NCBI GenBank assembly: GCA_964463375.1
Contig: CAYXBQ010000010.1
Coordinates: 12,466 to 76,465, forward strand
From: UMGS1696 sp964463375
GTDB lineage: Bacteria > Bacillota > Clostridia > Oscillospirales > CAG-272
Direction: 5' to 3'
Length of the DNA stretch: 64,000 nt
Shown in pieces: positions 17,157 to 25,485 of this stretch (position 1 is its first letter; each line of letters starts with the position of its first letter). A program made the position numbers and the translations under genes. Below the pieces are notes generated by a model. It saw nothing but the letters and a program-made list of their open reading frames with translations. It made no database searches and was not told the origin of the DNA.

Positions 17157-18275
17157 TCACAGGCCGATGGCGGATAGCTTGTCCATGTTTTCCCGTTTCA
17201 ACGCCATGGAGGCATGGACATAGCGATCGAGGGTGATGGTGGTGTTGGCATGTCCTAAGATCTCGCTGAGCGATTTGATCTCAAAACCCACCTCGATGCA
17301 TCTGGTGGCAAAGGTGTGCCGGAGCGTATGAAAATGCACACCGTCCAGACCGTTTTCCTTCGTGTATTTCGCAAGACGATATTGCAGCGTCCGTGGCTCC
17401 ATATACCGGTCGGTGCCGGTCACAACATAGGCTGTTGGATCGTTGGGATCCATCTGTGCCACCAACGCAGCCATCTTGTCTGTATAGGGGATCTCACGGA
17501 TGGAGCTATCGCTCTTGGGAGCACCGATGATGACTTTGGTTTTAGCACCCGGTGTAGCTTCTCCACTGGGGAGCCGCTGCATCGTCGCCTGGATCTTGAT
17601 GGTTTTCTCTTTTGTTGCAATATGCTTCCACTGCAGCGCACAAAGCTCTCCGATCCGCATACCGGTACACAAAGCCAGCAGGATCCCAAACTTACAGGCA
17701 TCCATATCTGCCAAAAGATATTGCACGAAGCGTTCTTGTTCGTCATTTGTCAACACACGTGTGGTGCGTCTGGGCTCTTTCGGATAGGCAAACTGCACCA
17801 GTGGGAACGCACCGGGAAACGGTTTGGCTGTATAGTGCCATACGGAGCGCAGCACCACAAGGATGTCCTTCACCGTTTTGGGCGAGAGTCTTTTGGTTTG
17901 CAGCAGCTCCCTGGTAAAATCGTCGATCCGATCATCGCACAGGGCTATGGGAAGACACATGCCCAAAGCGGGCTTGATATGCTTTTCTATGATCGTTTCG
18001 TAGCGTACATAGGTGGAGTCCTTCACCTTGATCCGCTGCAGCTTCAGCCATGCATCACAGTAAAACGCCATCGTATGCCATTCGTTTTCCGTAGACACCG
18101 GAACCGCTATGCGCATGGTTGCCTTCCTTTGTTCTGCTTTTTCCCTGGCTTCTTTGTAGGTCTTTCCGTAGCAGCAGCCATATTGGATCTTTCCCGCATC
18201 CGTATATCCCTTGACATACCGTGCTTCCCAGCGTCCATCTCGACGCTTGTAGATGTTTTCTCCCTTTCGTGACAT
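17157..18275 (-). CDS. Tyrosine recombinase/integrase (predicted invertase of the switch)
   Basis: 372 residues from ATG 18275, preceded by TAGGAGGG; a longer frame to 18314 is less likely. The N-terminus (NIYKRRDGRWEARYVKGY) is an AP2-like arm-binding domain as in Tn916-type integrases, followed by a SAM-like core-binding domain. The catalytic domain has CTGMRIGELCALQW (first Arg), HFHTLRHTFATRC (H-x-L-R-H) and LGHANTTITLDRYVH (G-H and Tyr nucleophile), so it is complete. Integrases of this type usually serve mobile elements. Here there is no other mobile-element gene and the gene sits inside 38-bp inverted repeats, so a role in inverting its own segment is inferred. Confidence 0.92.
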   Translation of the reverse strand: MSRKGENIYKRRDGRWEARYVKGYTDAGKIQYGCCYGKTYKEAREKAEQRKATMRIAVPVSTENEWHTMAFYCDAWLKLQRIKVKDSTYVRYETIIEKHIKPALGMCLPIALCDDRIDDFTRELLQTKRLSPKTVKDILVVLRSVWHYTAKPFPGAFPLVQFAYPKEPRRTTRVLTNDEQERFVQYLLADMDACKFGILLALCTGMRIGELCALQWKHIATKEKTIKIQATMQRLPSGEATPGAKTKVIIGAPKSDSSIREIPYTDKMAALVAQMDPNDPTAYVVTGTDRYMEPRTLQYRLAKYTKENGLDGVHFHTLRHTFATRCIEVGFEIKSLSEILGHANTTITLDRYVHASMALKRENMDKLSAIGL

Positions 18276-18444
18276 AGATCGTACCCTCCTACTGGTTGTA
18301 TGATATTGTATCACAGGCGCTTTTTTTGACGGCGCAAGCGCATACTATACGCCGTCATTGCGTCTTGTTATATACATCGACGTGTGCAAAACAGAAAGTA
18401 TATGTGAATTTTTCGTGATAACACAGAAAATTTGGCTTCATCTA

Positions 18445-18473
18445 TTGCAATATTCGCTTGTTTATGATATAAT
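18445..18473 (+). promoter_or_regulatory. Strong vegetative promoter inside the invertible segment
   Basis: TTGCAA (18445-18450), exactly 17 bp, then TATAAT (18468-18473), with a TG one base before the -10 (extended -10). Transcription would start near 18480 and run right across the right inverted repeat. After inversion the same promoter would read left and give a leader of roughly 110 nt before the chain-length gene at 16978. I found no comparable promoter for that operon in the present orientation. Confidence 0.85.
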
Positions 18474-18491
18474 ATCAGCATACCATTCTGC

Positions 18492-18529
18492 TGGCTATGG
18501 TTTCGTAAAGTGCCATACTTTGCGAAAAA
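18492..18529 (-). repeat. Right 38-bp inverted repeat (recombination site)
   Basis: Perfect reverse complement of 17040-17077, with the same inner dyad and 7-bp centre. It lies 18 bp downstream of the -10 box of the switch promoter, so it would be transcribed as part of the leader in either orientation. Confidence 0.88.
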
Positions 18530-18586
18530 TGGATACGAGCCTGTATTTTTATACGGCATATGTAAAAAATATAACGATATCGCATG

Positions 18587-18630
18587 CGGGCATGGCGTAA
18601 TTTCCTACGTCCATGCTCGTTTTTTATTTT
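18587..18630 (+). terminator. Rho-independent terminator just outside the right inverted repeat
   Basis: About 13 paired bases with one bulge: CGGGCATGG-CGTA pairs with TACGTCCATGCTCG across an ATTTCC loop, followed by TTTTTTATTTT. It would stop transcription from the switch promoter about 150 nt after its start in the sequenced orientation. No gene lies between promoter and terminator. Confidence 0.82.
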
Positions 18631-18696
18631 CATCGAAGCATGATCCTGAAAACGTAAAAAACGGCTCTGCCGGCATACAGAACCGCTTTGGAAAAC

Positions 18697-18728
18697 AAAA
18701 AACGGCATGACGACAGCATACCGTTTTT
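18697..18728 (-). terminator. Terminator of the solute-binding protein gene
   Basis: On the minus strand AAAAACGGTATG and CATGCCGTTTTTT form a 12-bp stem (one G-U pair) with a 7-nt loop and a U-run, 22 bp after the stop at 18750. Confidence 0.8.
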
Positions 18729-18749
18729 ATGTATTATATTTTAGTTATT

Positions 18750-20213
18750 TTATTGTGCATTCTCCAATGCGTCGGCGATCTCGGTCAACCGGGTCTGGAT
18801 CGCTTTTTCTCGGCCGGCGGCATAGGAGGCAAAGGTCAGGGTCTGCTTGATGAAGATCTCCCGCCACAGGGCATCGTAGCTGCACCAATCGTAGCAGTAC
18901 ATGCAGCCCAGGTCGATCATGGAGGCATCCAAACAGATCTGCACCATTTCTGCCATGGTCTCCTCACGGGCGGCCTTGTACTTCATGGTGGTCTCGATGT
19001 AGGCATCCTTCACCAGACTTTCACCTTCGTAGGACAACCATTCCAGCACTGCGCCGAACAGCTCCGTATCGTTCACGAATTTGGGCATGATGTAGGTCAT
19101 CACGTCGTAGTTGGCGCAGATATACTCCTTTTGCTCTGCACTGTACTTGGGGATCGGCAGGATCGTGTAGTCGTCCTCCATCTCCTTCAGGTGGTCTACG
19201 GCTAAGAAGAAGCCATGCAGGAACAAAATATTTCCGCTGGCAAATTCGACTGCCGTATGCCGGTACGTCTGGTTCTTTTCCGTCCACACCGCATCGTTAT
19301 GGAAGGTCGCATAGGCCTTCTCCACCATATCCAGGTAGGTCGCATCGTTCCACAGCAGCGATAGCCGGTCCTCTGCATCCTTATCCACAGCCTTGCCACC
19401 ACCGGCTGTGATCAACGAGGTACCAAAGATATTCTCGTCAAAGCAGGTCAGTCCCCACTGGTCCGCCCGGGTGTATTCGCCGTCGCCGTTGAGATCCACC
19501 TTTCCCAGTGCCGCCTTTTCCAGCAGCATATCCTGTGTCCAGGTCCCCTCTCGTACGGCATCGTACAGCGTTTCCGTGGAGATGCCCACATCGGTGGCTA
19601 AGCTGGTATTGACAAATATCGCAGCCGTATCCACATACATCAAAATATTGGAGGCAGAGGTGGCATAGTATGTAGCCCCTGCCAATGACATTTCCTCCGT
19701 CACCGCCGGATGCCACCAGGACGCAGACAGATCCAGGTACGCTGCATCCTCCAACGGACGCAGAGAGCCCTGCACCATCATATCGATGGCAAAACGATCC
19801 AACTGGTTCATGGCGGCATAGGTATTGTCTCCCGCTGCCACCATTGCGTTTGCCATGGTGATCGCTGCATTGTACTGCTGCTGATCCTCTACGATCTCGA
19901 TATCCAGCCGGTCTTCGGTGTTGATCTCCATGTTGTAGATGGCATCGTTCAGCACCTCGCCGTTTGCTTCTTCCTTTGTGATCTTGCAATAGTCGTTGTA
20001 ATAGCTGGTCAGCAGGTTGAAGGTACGACCATCAAAGGTCAGGTCCTCCGGCAGCGCAGGTCGCTTTTCCGTTTCCACTATCTCTGTCTGGACAGTCGGA
20101 TCGGTGGTTTTGGCAGTGTTGGTGGTCTCCTCCGTGGTACTGCCGCAGGACGTGAGCAGCAGCAGAGCCAAAAGCAGTGCGGTCATTTGCTTTGTGGATA
20201 CGTTGTGGATCAT
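18750..20213 (-). CDS. Extracellular solute-binding lipoprotein (ABC importer type)
   Basis: 487 residues. The N-terminal signal peptide ends in the lipobox LLLTSCGS, followed by a Thr/Glu-rich linker. The mature part has the loose two-lobe composition of family 1 sugar-binding proteins (for example AMNQLDRFAIDMMVQGSLRP, where the ligand cleft segment usually sits). It would be a membrane-anchored binding protein for a carbohydrate importer. No permease or ATPase gene is in the window, so it is an orphan that must use components encoded elsewhere. It starts 19 bp after the esterase-like gene and is last in the AraC-esterase-binding protein operon. Confidence 0.8.
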   Translation of the reverse strand: MIHNVSTKQMTALLLALLLLTSCGSTTEETTNTAKTTDPTVQTEIVETEKRPALPEDLTFDGRTFNLLTSYYNDYCKITKEEANGEVLNDAIYNMEINTEDRLDIEIVEDQQQYNAAITMANAMVAAGDNTYAAMNQLDRFAIDMMVQGSLRPLEDAAYLDLSASWWHPAVTEEMSLAGATYYATSASNILMYVDTAAIFVNTSLATDVGISTETLYDAVREGTWTQDMLLEKAALGKVDLNGDGEYTRADQWGLTCFDENIFGTSLITAGGGKAVDKDAEDRLSLLWNDATYLDMVEKAYATFHNDAVWTEKNQTYRHTAVEFASGNILFLHGFFLAVDHLKEMEDDYTILPIPKYSAEQKEYICANYDVMTYIMPKFVNDTELFGAVLEWLSYEGESLVKDAYIETTMKYKAAREETMAEMVQICLDASMIDLGCMYCYDWCSYDALWREIFIKQTLTFASYAAGREKAIQTRLTEIADALENAQ

Positions 20214-20232
20214 AATGTCCTCCTTTTTTGTA

Positions 20233-20970
20233 TCAAAGTCCCATAGCGTACATGCCCAGTGTCCGAGCAGCTTCGGCAGCGATCACAGCCAGTCCGCTGT
20301 TGTCGTAATGCCCGGAGGCCTGGGGGTTCAGGTACCGTTTGTCGTAGGAAAGCTTGGCTGTGATCCGAGTCAGCATCAAGAAATCGTCGTCCATGGTGCA
20401 GGCACGCTCCTGGGCCCGCATGATGGCTTCATCCTGCCAAGGGGTATCGTAGCAGAAGTAGCCCACCCGGATGATCCCGAATTTGTCGATCTGGAAGTCC
20501 TCCTTCAGCGCATTCTTGTAGGCAATGAGCTTCTCCAAATATTCGTCCTCAGACAGGCCCCGGATGGCATCGGATTCGCCCTGCAGCCAGATGTAGTACC
20601 GTCTCTCGATGGGCTCCGGCTGGCAGGTGTGTAGGCAGTCGTCGATCTTTTCCTTGGCCTGCTTGTAGATGGCGCCGTCTCTTGCCCACTGGTCGATGTT
20701 GGTCGCACCCTGTGCCGCATGGACTGCCGCTACCAGCACCTTTCTGTATTTCCGATACACATCCACGAAATCGGGCACCATATTGCCAAAACCGAAGCAG
20801 GCGCCGCCCAGGTAGGGTTCGAAGTCCTCGCCCACCGGATGCTGCAAAGGTGCATATGCGTGGGACTTCAAAAGATATTCCATCCCGCCGACCACCGGCC
20901 GCAGATCCTCCGGTACGCCAGAGGTTTGTCCTTCCATATTGCTTTGTCCGCCAAAAATCAACAGATCCAT
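20233..20970 (-). CDS. Sialate O-acetylesterase-like SGNH hydrolase
   Basis: 245 residues of the SASA/SGNH fold (PF03629-like). FGGQSNMEGQ near the N-terminus carries the Ser nucleophile of block I. YYIWLQGESDA is the conserved E-S-D-A block. GHYDNSGLAVIAAEAARTLG near the end supplies the catalytic His region. It has no signal peptide, so it probably acts in the cytoplasm on an imported acetylated sugar or other carbohydrate ester. It lies between the AraC regulator and the solute-binding protein on the same strand. The exact ester is unknown; a true sialate substrate should not be assumed. Confidence 0.82.
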   Translation of the reverse strand: MDLLIFGGQSNMEGQTSGVPEDLRPVVGGMEYLLKSHAYAPLQHPVGEDFEPYLGGACFGFGNMVPDFVDVYRKYRKVLVAAVHAAQGATNIDQWARDGAIYKQAKEKIDDCLHTCQPEPIERRYYIWLQGESDAIRGLSEDEYLEKLIAYKNALKEDFQIDKFGIIRVGYFCYDTPWQDEAIMRAQERACTMDDDFLMLTRITAKLSYDKRYLNPQASGHYDNSGLAVIAAEAARTLGMYAMGL

Positions 20971-21043
20971 ATTGTATATTCTCCTTTATATTGCTGCCCT
21001 ATAGGCTTATTTTTCTATCGTATGTTCCATTCTGTCCGTGGCC

Positions 21044-21874
21044 TTAATCCGGCAGGATCGGATGGTGGTATCGGGTGTGGCGAAGCTCCGTCAGGCTGCA
21101 TCCACGGATCTTCTGGAACAAGCGGCTCACGTAGTTGGGATCGGACAGCCCCACCTGCACCCCGGCCTGTCGAATGTCCATGCCGTAGTTCAGCACCAGC
21201 TCCTCCACCCGCCGGATCCGCACCGTGTTGATATACGCCACCACGGTCTGCCCTACGTATTGGTGGAACAGGTGGCTCAGGTAGCCGGCGGAAATGCCCA
21301 GGTGTGCCGCTATATCGGTCACACGCAAGGGGAGCGCAATGTTGTCCACGATGAACTTTTGTGCCCGTTTGATGTACCATTCCTGCCCCATGGACTGCTT
21401 TTTCTGCTGACCGGAAAGATATAGCCCGGATAGCTGTCCTAAGATCGAAAAAACCAGCCCCATATTCTGCGGGGAATCGGCATCGAGGGTGTATTGCAGC
21501 ACCAGCTGTTCCATGGACGGCAGCAGTGGATTTGCCTCTTTGCCAAAGGAAAGCACCTGTGGCAGACGCAGACCGCCTTTCTCCACATGGGTATAGGCAG
21601 CCTTGAAGCTGAAGGTGATATGCTCGTGATAGGTAGAGGAAAAGATATGCCGGGGACGCTCGAACAGGGAAAAGATCATGCTGTTTTCCGGCACAGGGAT
21701 CTTTTCTTCGGTGTCCAAATAGCAGATCTGACAGCCACCATGCCGGACGTAGGTCACTTCCATTCTCATGTTGTTGTCCGCTGCCTGAAATGTCATGTCG
21801 TACTGCCTTGTGCCGAATCTATGGGCAAACAGCAGCTGCGGCATCGTGCAAAATGCCAACTGATATTCCTCCAT
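21044..21874 (-). CDS. AraC-family transcriptional regulator
   Basis: 276 residues. The N-terminal half is a cupin-like sensing region. The C-terminal half has two helix-turn-helix motifs: LRVTDIAAHLGISAGYLSHL and the conserved second motif with IRQAGVQVGLSDPNYVSRLF. It probably senses the carbon source handled by this locus. Its promoter (21916-21944) diverges from that of the glycyl radical enzyme, and the 266-bp intergenic region has three tandem palindromes, so it is the obvious candidate regulator of both sides. The esterase and binding-protein genes follow on the same strand, the first after 73 bp. Confidence 0.9.
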   Translation of the reverse strand: MEEYQLAFCTMPQLLFAHRFGTRQYDMTFQAADNNMRMEVTYVRHGGCQICYLDTEEKIPVPENSMIFSLFERPRHIFSSTYHEHITFSFKAAYTHVEKGGLRLPQVLSFGKEANPLLPSMEQLVLQYTLDADSPQNMGLVFSILGQLSGLYLSGQQKKQSMGQEWYIKRAQKFIVDNIALPLRVTDIAAHLGISAGYLSHLFHQYVGQTVVAYINTVRIRRVEELVLNYGMDIRQAGVQVGLSDPNYVSRLFQKIRGCSLTELRHTRYHHPILPD

Positions 21875-21915
21875 GGGTCATCCACACCCTTTCTGCAAGG
21901 ATTCTCTCCCTATAC

Positions 21916-21944
21916 AATATAGCAGATTTTCCCGCAAAAAGCAA
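21916..21944 (-). promoter_or_regulatory. Promoter of the AraC-esterase-binding protein operon
   Basis: On the minus strand TTGCTT, 17 bp, TATATT. It lies about 40 bp upstream of the AraC start and diverges from the promoter of the glycyl radical enzyme. Confidence 0.68.
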
Positions 21945-21996
21945 GACGCACGGAAAAAGAAAGTGCAGATTTGTCCAGATTTCTATGATTTTCCTA

Positions 21997-22025
21997 TAGA
22001 CAAACCGATAAATTCCTGCTATACT
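21997..22025 (+). promoter_or_regulatory. Promoter of the glycyl radical enzyme operon
   Basis: TAGACA (21997-22002), 17 bp, TATACT (22020-22025). The -10 box lies inside the first of three tandem palindromes, so a protein bound there would block or reshape initiation. Confidence 0.75.
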
Positions 22026-22073
22026 GTAGGTATAGCACTATACTGTTAGTATAGCCCTATACTGTTGGTATAG
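22019..22073 (+). repeat. Three tandem 17-bp palindromes (candidate operator array)
   Basis: CTATAC-N5-GTATAG or a one-base variant occurs at 22019-22035, 22038-22054 and 22057-22073, an exact 19-bp period. The arms are palindromic (second copy CTATAC/GTATAG with spacer TGTTA). The array overlaps the -10 of the promoter at 21997-22025 and ends 67 bp before the start codon. AraC proteins usually bind direct repeats, so another regulator cannot be excluded. Confidence 0.78.
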
Positions 22074-22140
22074 CCCATGCTTACACAATAGTCCGATCTG
22101 CATAACCAAAATGTATCTTCCCAATACGGAGGTCCTGTTT

Positions 22141-24294
22141 ATGAACCATCTCACAGAAATGAAGCTTGCTGTGCGACAAAAGCCGGCGGGTGAATATTGT
22201 CAAACAGAGCTGCTGCGGTACCGTACCCTACGGCAGCATTACGGAGACGGTGCCTTGACGGCCGTTGCCTTATCCTGGAAGACCTGGTTTGAGCGCTTTC
22301 CCGTCTACATCTATCCCCACGACCGGATCGCCGGATCCCGGCATGGCAACTTTGTGACCGATCCGGATCCGCTGGAGCTGCGCCGGGCAAAGGCCGTTTG
22401 TGGCTCCTACGGGCAGCTTGGCTTCTGGACCAATTCCGACCACTTTGCGCCCGGCTACGACCGGTTCCTGCAGGAGGGCATTGGCGGCACCATGGCACGG
22501 ATCGATGCCTCTTTGGCTGCCCACGAAAACGAGCCGGACAAGGTGGAATTTCTTCTGGCACAAAAGGAAGTGCTGACCGGGTTCTCCACCTTTGTGCGCC
22601 GACACAGCGAAGCCGCACGGGAGACCGCCGAGACTGTCACCGATCCGGCATGTCAAAAGGAGCTGACCGCACTGGCAGACGATCTTGCCCGGGTGGTATG
22701 GGAAAAGCCCGTGACCCTGCGGCAGGCGCTGAATCTGGTGTGGCTCTGTCACCTGACCTTCCACTTCCAGGGCAAATACGCCATGGCACTGGGACGGATG
22801 GATCAATACCTGTATCCCTTCTATCGCCACGACATCGATGCCGGTATCCTGACCATGGAGGAGGCGGAGGATCTGTTCGGCTGCACCTTCATCAAGCTCA
22901 CGGAGCATCGTTGGCTGGGCGGCGACGACACGGTGAACATCTGCATCGGCGGTATCACACCGGCGGGAGACGAAGGGATCAACGAGCTGTCCTACGTGAT
23001 CCTCCATGCGGTGCGAAACTGCAACGTGCCGGGACCCAATCTGTCTGCCCGTCTCCACGAGGGAATGCCGGACAAATTCTTAGACGAATGCCTACAGGTC
23101 ATTGGTACGGGGCTTGGCTATCCGGCGCTGATGAACGACAGAGTCAACATCCCGGCGCTGCTGGCCCATGGCTATTCCCTGCCCGACGCCCGGAACTACT
23201 GCTTCGTGGGCTGCATCGAGAACTTTATTCCCGGCAAGCAGCCTGCCTGGTCGGATGGCCGATTCAACGTGCCGCAGTTTTTGGAGGCGGTGTTCTACCG
23301 TGGCACCTCTGCACTGGACGAAAACTATCTGGGGATAGACACCGGTGCGCTGGAAGACATGACCACCATGGATGATTTTATGAAGGCCTTTGCAGCGCAG
23401 ATCGCCTTTGCCGCCGCCGAATATGTGGCTGTGTTCAACAACGAGAACGGTCGGTACAACTATCGCCACTATGCCCAGCCCTTTATGTCCCTGTTCTGCG
23501 ACGACTGCATTGGTCGGGGCATGGACATCAACTGCGGCGGTGCGGTGTATCCCTCTGTACACGGAGCCGGCTGCATGGGGATCGGCACCATTGCGGATTC
23601 GCTGGCGGCTGTGGAAAAGCTGGTGTATATCGACAAGACCGTCTCCCTCACCACGCTACGGGATGCCATGGCGGCCAATTTCGTGGGCTATGAGACCCTG
23701 CGTGCCCAGCTGCAAAATGCACCGAAGTACGGCAACGACGATGATTTTGTGGACAAATATGCCATTTGGTATGTGGAATATCTACACAAGGTATTTTCCC
23801 AGTACCACACCAGAGACGGCGGGGATTTCTACACTGCCATCGCCAGCAACACGCAAAGTGTCTCTGCCGGTCGCATCACCGGTGCAACACCCGATGGACG
23901 GTTGTCGGGCGTACCCCTGTCCGATGCGGCGTCTCCCACCTATGGGGTGGACAAGCATGGACCTACGGCTGCGTTTTTGTCCCTGTGCAAGCCGGACTAT
24001 CGCTTAGTCTCCTGCGGTACGGTGGTCAACCAGAAATACACGCCGGATATGCTGACGGACCCGGTGAAGCGTGCTGCGCTGACCGCCGCCATTCAGGTAT
24101 ACTTCCAGCGTGGGGGACAGGAGGTGCAGATCAACTGCGTATCCCGTGAGACCCTGAGGGATGCTATGGCGCACCCGGAAAACTATGGAGATCTGGTGGT
24201 ACGTGTGTCCGGCTTCTCGGCCTACTTTGTGACACTGGGTCGAGACGTACAGGAGGACATCCTGCACCGCACAGAGCACGCACAGATCGGATAA
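22141..24294 (+). CDS. Glycyl radical enzyme, PFL/diol-dehydratase-like, substrate unknown
   Basis: 717 residues from ATG 22141, preceded by CGGAGG at good spacing. The catalytic thiyl Cys358 lies in FVGCIEN, matching the GC-x-E motif of the dehydratase/lyase branch (choline lyase, glycerol and propanediol dehydratases) rather than the double Cys of pyruvate formate-lyase. The radical glycine, about residue 691, lies in VRVSGFSAYF with the usual QEDILHRTEH after it. It is shorter than most characterised members (about 780-850 aa). No radical-SAM activase gene is in the window, so activation must occur in trans. An aldehyde-handling zinc dehydrogenase follows 24 bp later. Substrate cannot be assigned. 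Confidence 0.87.
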   Translation: MNHLTEMKLAVRQKPAGEYCQTELLRYRTLRQHYGDGALTAVALSWKTWFERFPVYIYPHDRIAGSRHGNFVTDPDPLELRRAKAVCGSYGQLGFWTNSDHFAPGYDRFLQEGIGGTMARIDASLAAHENEPDKVEFLLAQKEVLTGFSTFVRRHSEAARETAETVTDPACQKELTALADDLARVVWEKPVTLRQALNLVWLCHLTFHFQGKYAMALGRMDQYLYPFYRHDIDAGILTMEEAEDLFGCTFIKLTEHRWLGGDDTVNICIGGITPAGDEGINELSYVILHAVRNCNVPGPNLSARLHEGMPDKFLDECLQVIGTGLGYPALMNDRVNIPALLAHGYSLPDARNYCFVGCIENFIPGKQPAWSDGRFNVPQFLEAVFYRGTSALDENYLGIDTGALEDMTTMDDFMKAFAAQIAFAAAEYVAVFNNENGRYNYRHYAQPFMSLFCDDCIGRGMDINCGGAVYPSVHGAGCMGIGTIADSLAAVEKLVYIDKTVSLTTLRDAMAANFVGYETLRAQLQNAPKYGNDDDFVDKYAIWYVEYLHKVFSQYHTRDGGDFYTAIASNTQSVSAGRITGATPDGRLSGVPLSDAASPTYGVDKHGPTAAFLSLCKPDYRLVSCGTVVNQKYTPDMLTDPVKRAALTAAIQVYFQRGGQEVQINCVSRETLRDAMAHPENYGDLVVRVSGFSAYFVTLGRDVQEDILHRTEHAQIG

Positions 24295-24318
24295 TCATTT
24301 TCACAAAGGATATATATC

Positions 24319-25422
24319 ATGAACAAAACTGCCAAATGTGCTGTATTTATGGGACACAATGTCCCTTTCGAGATCCGGGAATATCCCATTCTGCCGCCAC
24401 CGCCGGGCTATGGTGCATCCACGCTGCTGGCCAGTGGCATATGTGGTACCGACCTGCACATCCACGCCGGGCGACTGGGTGGAGAAGCGGAGACCATGCT
24501 GGGGCATGAATTCGTAGGTCGGCTGTTCGACTGTGACCCTGCCGAAGCGGCTGCCTATGGTCTGACCGTGGGAGATGCAGTCATTGCCGACATTGCGGTG
24601 CCCTGTGGAGAATGCCCTTTGTGCCTGTCCGGAGACGATGCCAACTGTATCCGGATGCAGTGTACCAATGAGGAGATGGTCACCCATGCGCCCCATTTCT
24701 TCGGCGGCTACGGAGAGGTCAACTACACGCCCCTTGCCAATTTGGTGAAGATCCCGGCGGAGCTGGATCCTCGTATGGTCTGCACCTTCGCCTGCCCCGG
24801 ACCTACGGCTCTGCACGCCTTCTCCATTGCCAAGCGTGCCAACATCGACCTTGTATCCATGCACACCGCTGTGGTACAGGGGTTGGGGCCTGTGGGGATG
24901 TTTGCGGCGCTGTATCTGTGTGCCATCGGTGTGGAAAACGTATATGCCGTGTCCACCGGGAAAAATCCCGCACGAGAGACGGCGGCGCTGAGCTTTGGCG
25001 TGAAGAAGGTATTCCACCTAAACGAAGACCATGCTGTGGAAAACATGACAGAAGAGCTGCTCGCCGTCACAAACGGGCTGGGGGTAGATCTGGTCTATGA
25101 GGCCTCCGGCGCACCTGCTGCGATCCCGGTGGGCATGGGGCTGCTGCGGAACCGTGGGGTATATCTGATCCCCGGTCAGTATTCCGACCAAGGCACCGTT
25201 GCCATCTCGCCGGAGCTGATCACCTTCAAGGCACTGCAGATCTTAGGCTCCTCGCAATATTCCATGGTGGATGTGCGGGATTATCTGACCTTCCTTGTAG
25301 AGCACCCTGCCCTGCACGAACGTATTTTGGCACTGGGCAAGGGCTATCCGGTGGAAAAAGTCAACGAAGCCTTTGCGGATGCCTATGCCGGGAAGAACAT
25401 CAAATCCATGTTGGTAAAATAA
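24319..25422 (+). CDS. Zinc-dependent MDR-family alcohol dehydrogenase
   Basis: 367 residues of the medium-chain dehydrogenase family. Catalytic zinc ligands are in GICGTDLH (Cys) and LGHEFVG (His-Glu). The structural zinc site is CGECPLCLSGDDANC, with all four Cys present. The Rossmann domain begins at VVQGLGPVGMFAALYL. It probably oxidises or reduces an alcohol, polyol or aldehyde linked to the glycyl radical enzyme product, with NAD(P). It is 24 bp after that gene with a modest AAAGGAT site, and a strong terminator closes the operon. Confidence 0.88.
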   Translation: MNKTAKCAVFMGHNVPFEIREYPILPPPPGYGASTLLASGICGTDLHIHAGRLGGEAETMLGHEFVGRLFDCDPAEAAAYGLTVGDAVIADIAVPCGECPLCLSGDDANCIRMQCTNEEMVTHAPHFFGGYGEVNYTPLANLVKIPAELDPRMVCTFACPGPTALHAFSIAKRANIDLVSMHTAVVQGLGPVGMFAALYLCAIGVENVYAVSTGKNPARETAALSFGVKKVFHLNEDHAVENMTEELLAVTNGLGVDLVYEASGAPAAIPVGMGLLRNRGVYLIPGQYSDQGTVAISPELITFKALQILGSSQYSMVDVRDYLTFLVEHPALHERILALGKGYPVEKVNEAFADAYAGKNIKSMLVK

Positions 25423-25437
25423 AATCCACTTAAAACA

Positions 25438-25485
25438 ATACCCCGGTGGGATCCGTAGAAGAATCCCAGACCGGGGTATGTTTTT
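25438..25485. terminator. Bidirectional terminator between convergent operons
   Basis: ATACCCCGGT and ACCGGGGTAT form a perfect 10-bp outer stem with an inner GGGAT/ATCCC pairing, followed by GTTTTT on the plus strand and a weaker U-rich tail on the minus strand. It serves the alcohol dehydrogenase gene and the convergent AraC-type gene. Confidence 0.85.

Larger units (their letters stand above)
17040..18529. mobile_element. Predicted invertible DNA segment (phase-variation switch)
   Basis: A 1.49-kb segment bounded by perfect 38-bp inverted repeats (17040-17077 and 18492-18529). Inside are a tyrosine recombinase gene (minus) and a strong promoter (18445-18473, plus) close to the right repeat. 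Recombination between inverted repeats would flip the segment and point that promoter at the exopolysaccharide-RiPP operon starting at 16978. As sequenced it points right into a terminator (18587-18630), so this is probably the OFF state. Caveat: the recombinase gene currently reads towards the operon with no terminator between, so low read-through is possible. Inversion is inferred from architecture. Confidence 0.82.

Noticed and set aside
17040..18529. Integrated genetic element with attachment sites
   Set aside because: The 38-bp repeats are inverted, not direct, and enclose only the recombinase gene and a promoter; no transfer, replication or cargo genes are present.
22019..22073. Short CRISPR array
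   Set aside because: The units are 17-bp palindromes separated by only 2 bp, with no spacers and no cas genes.
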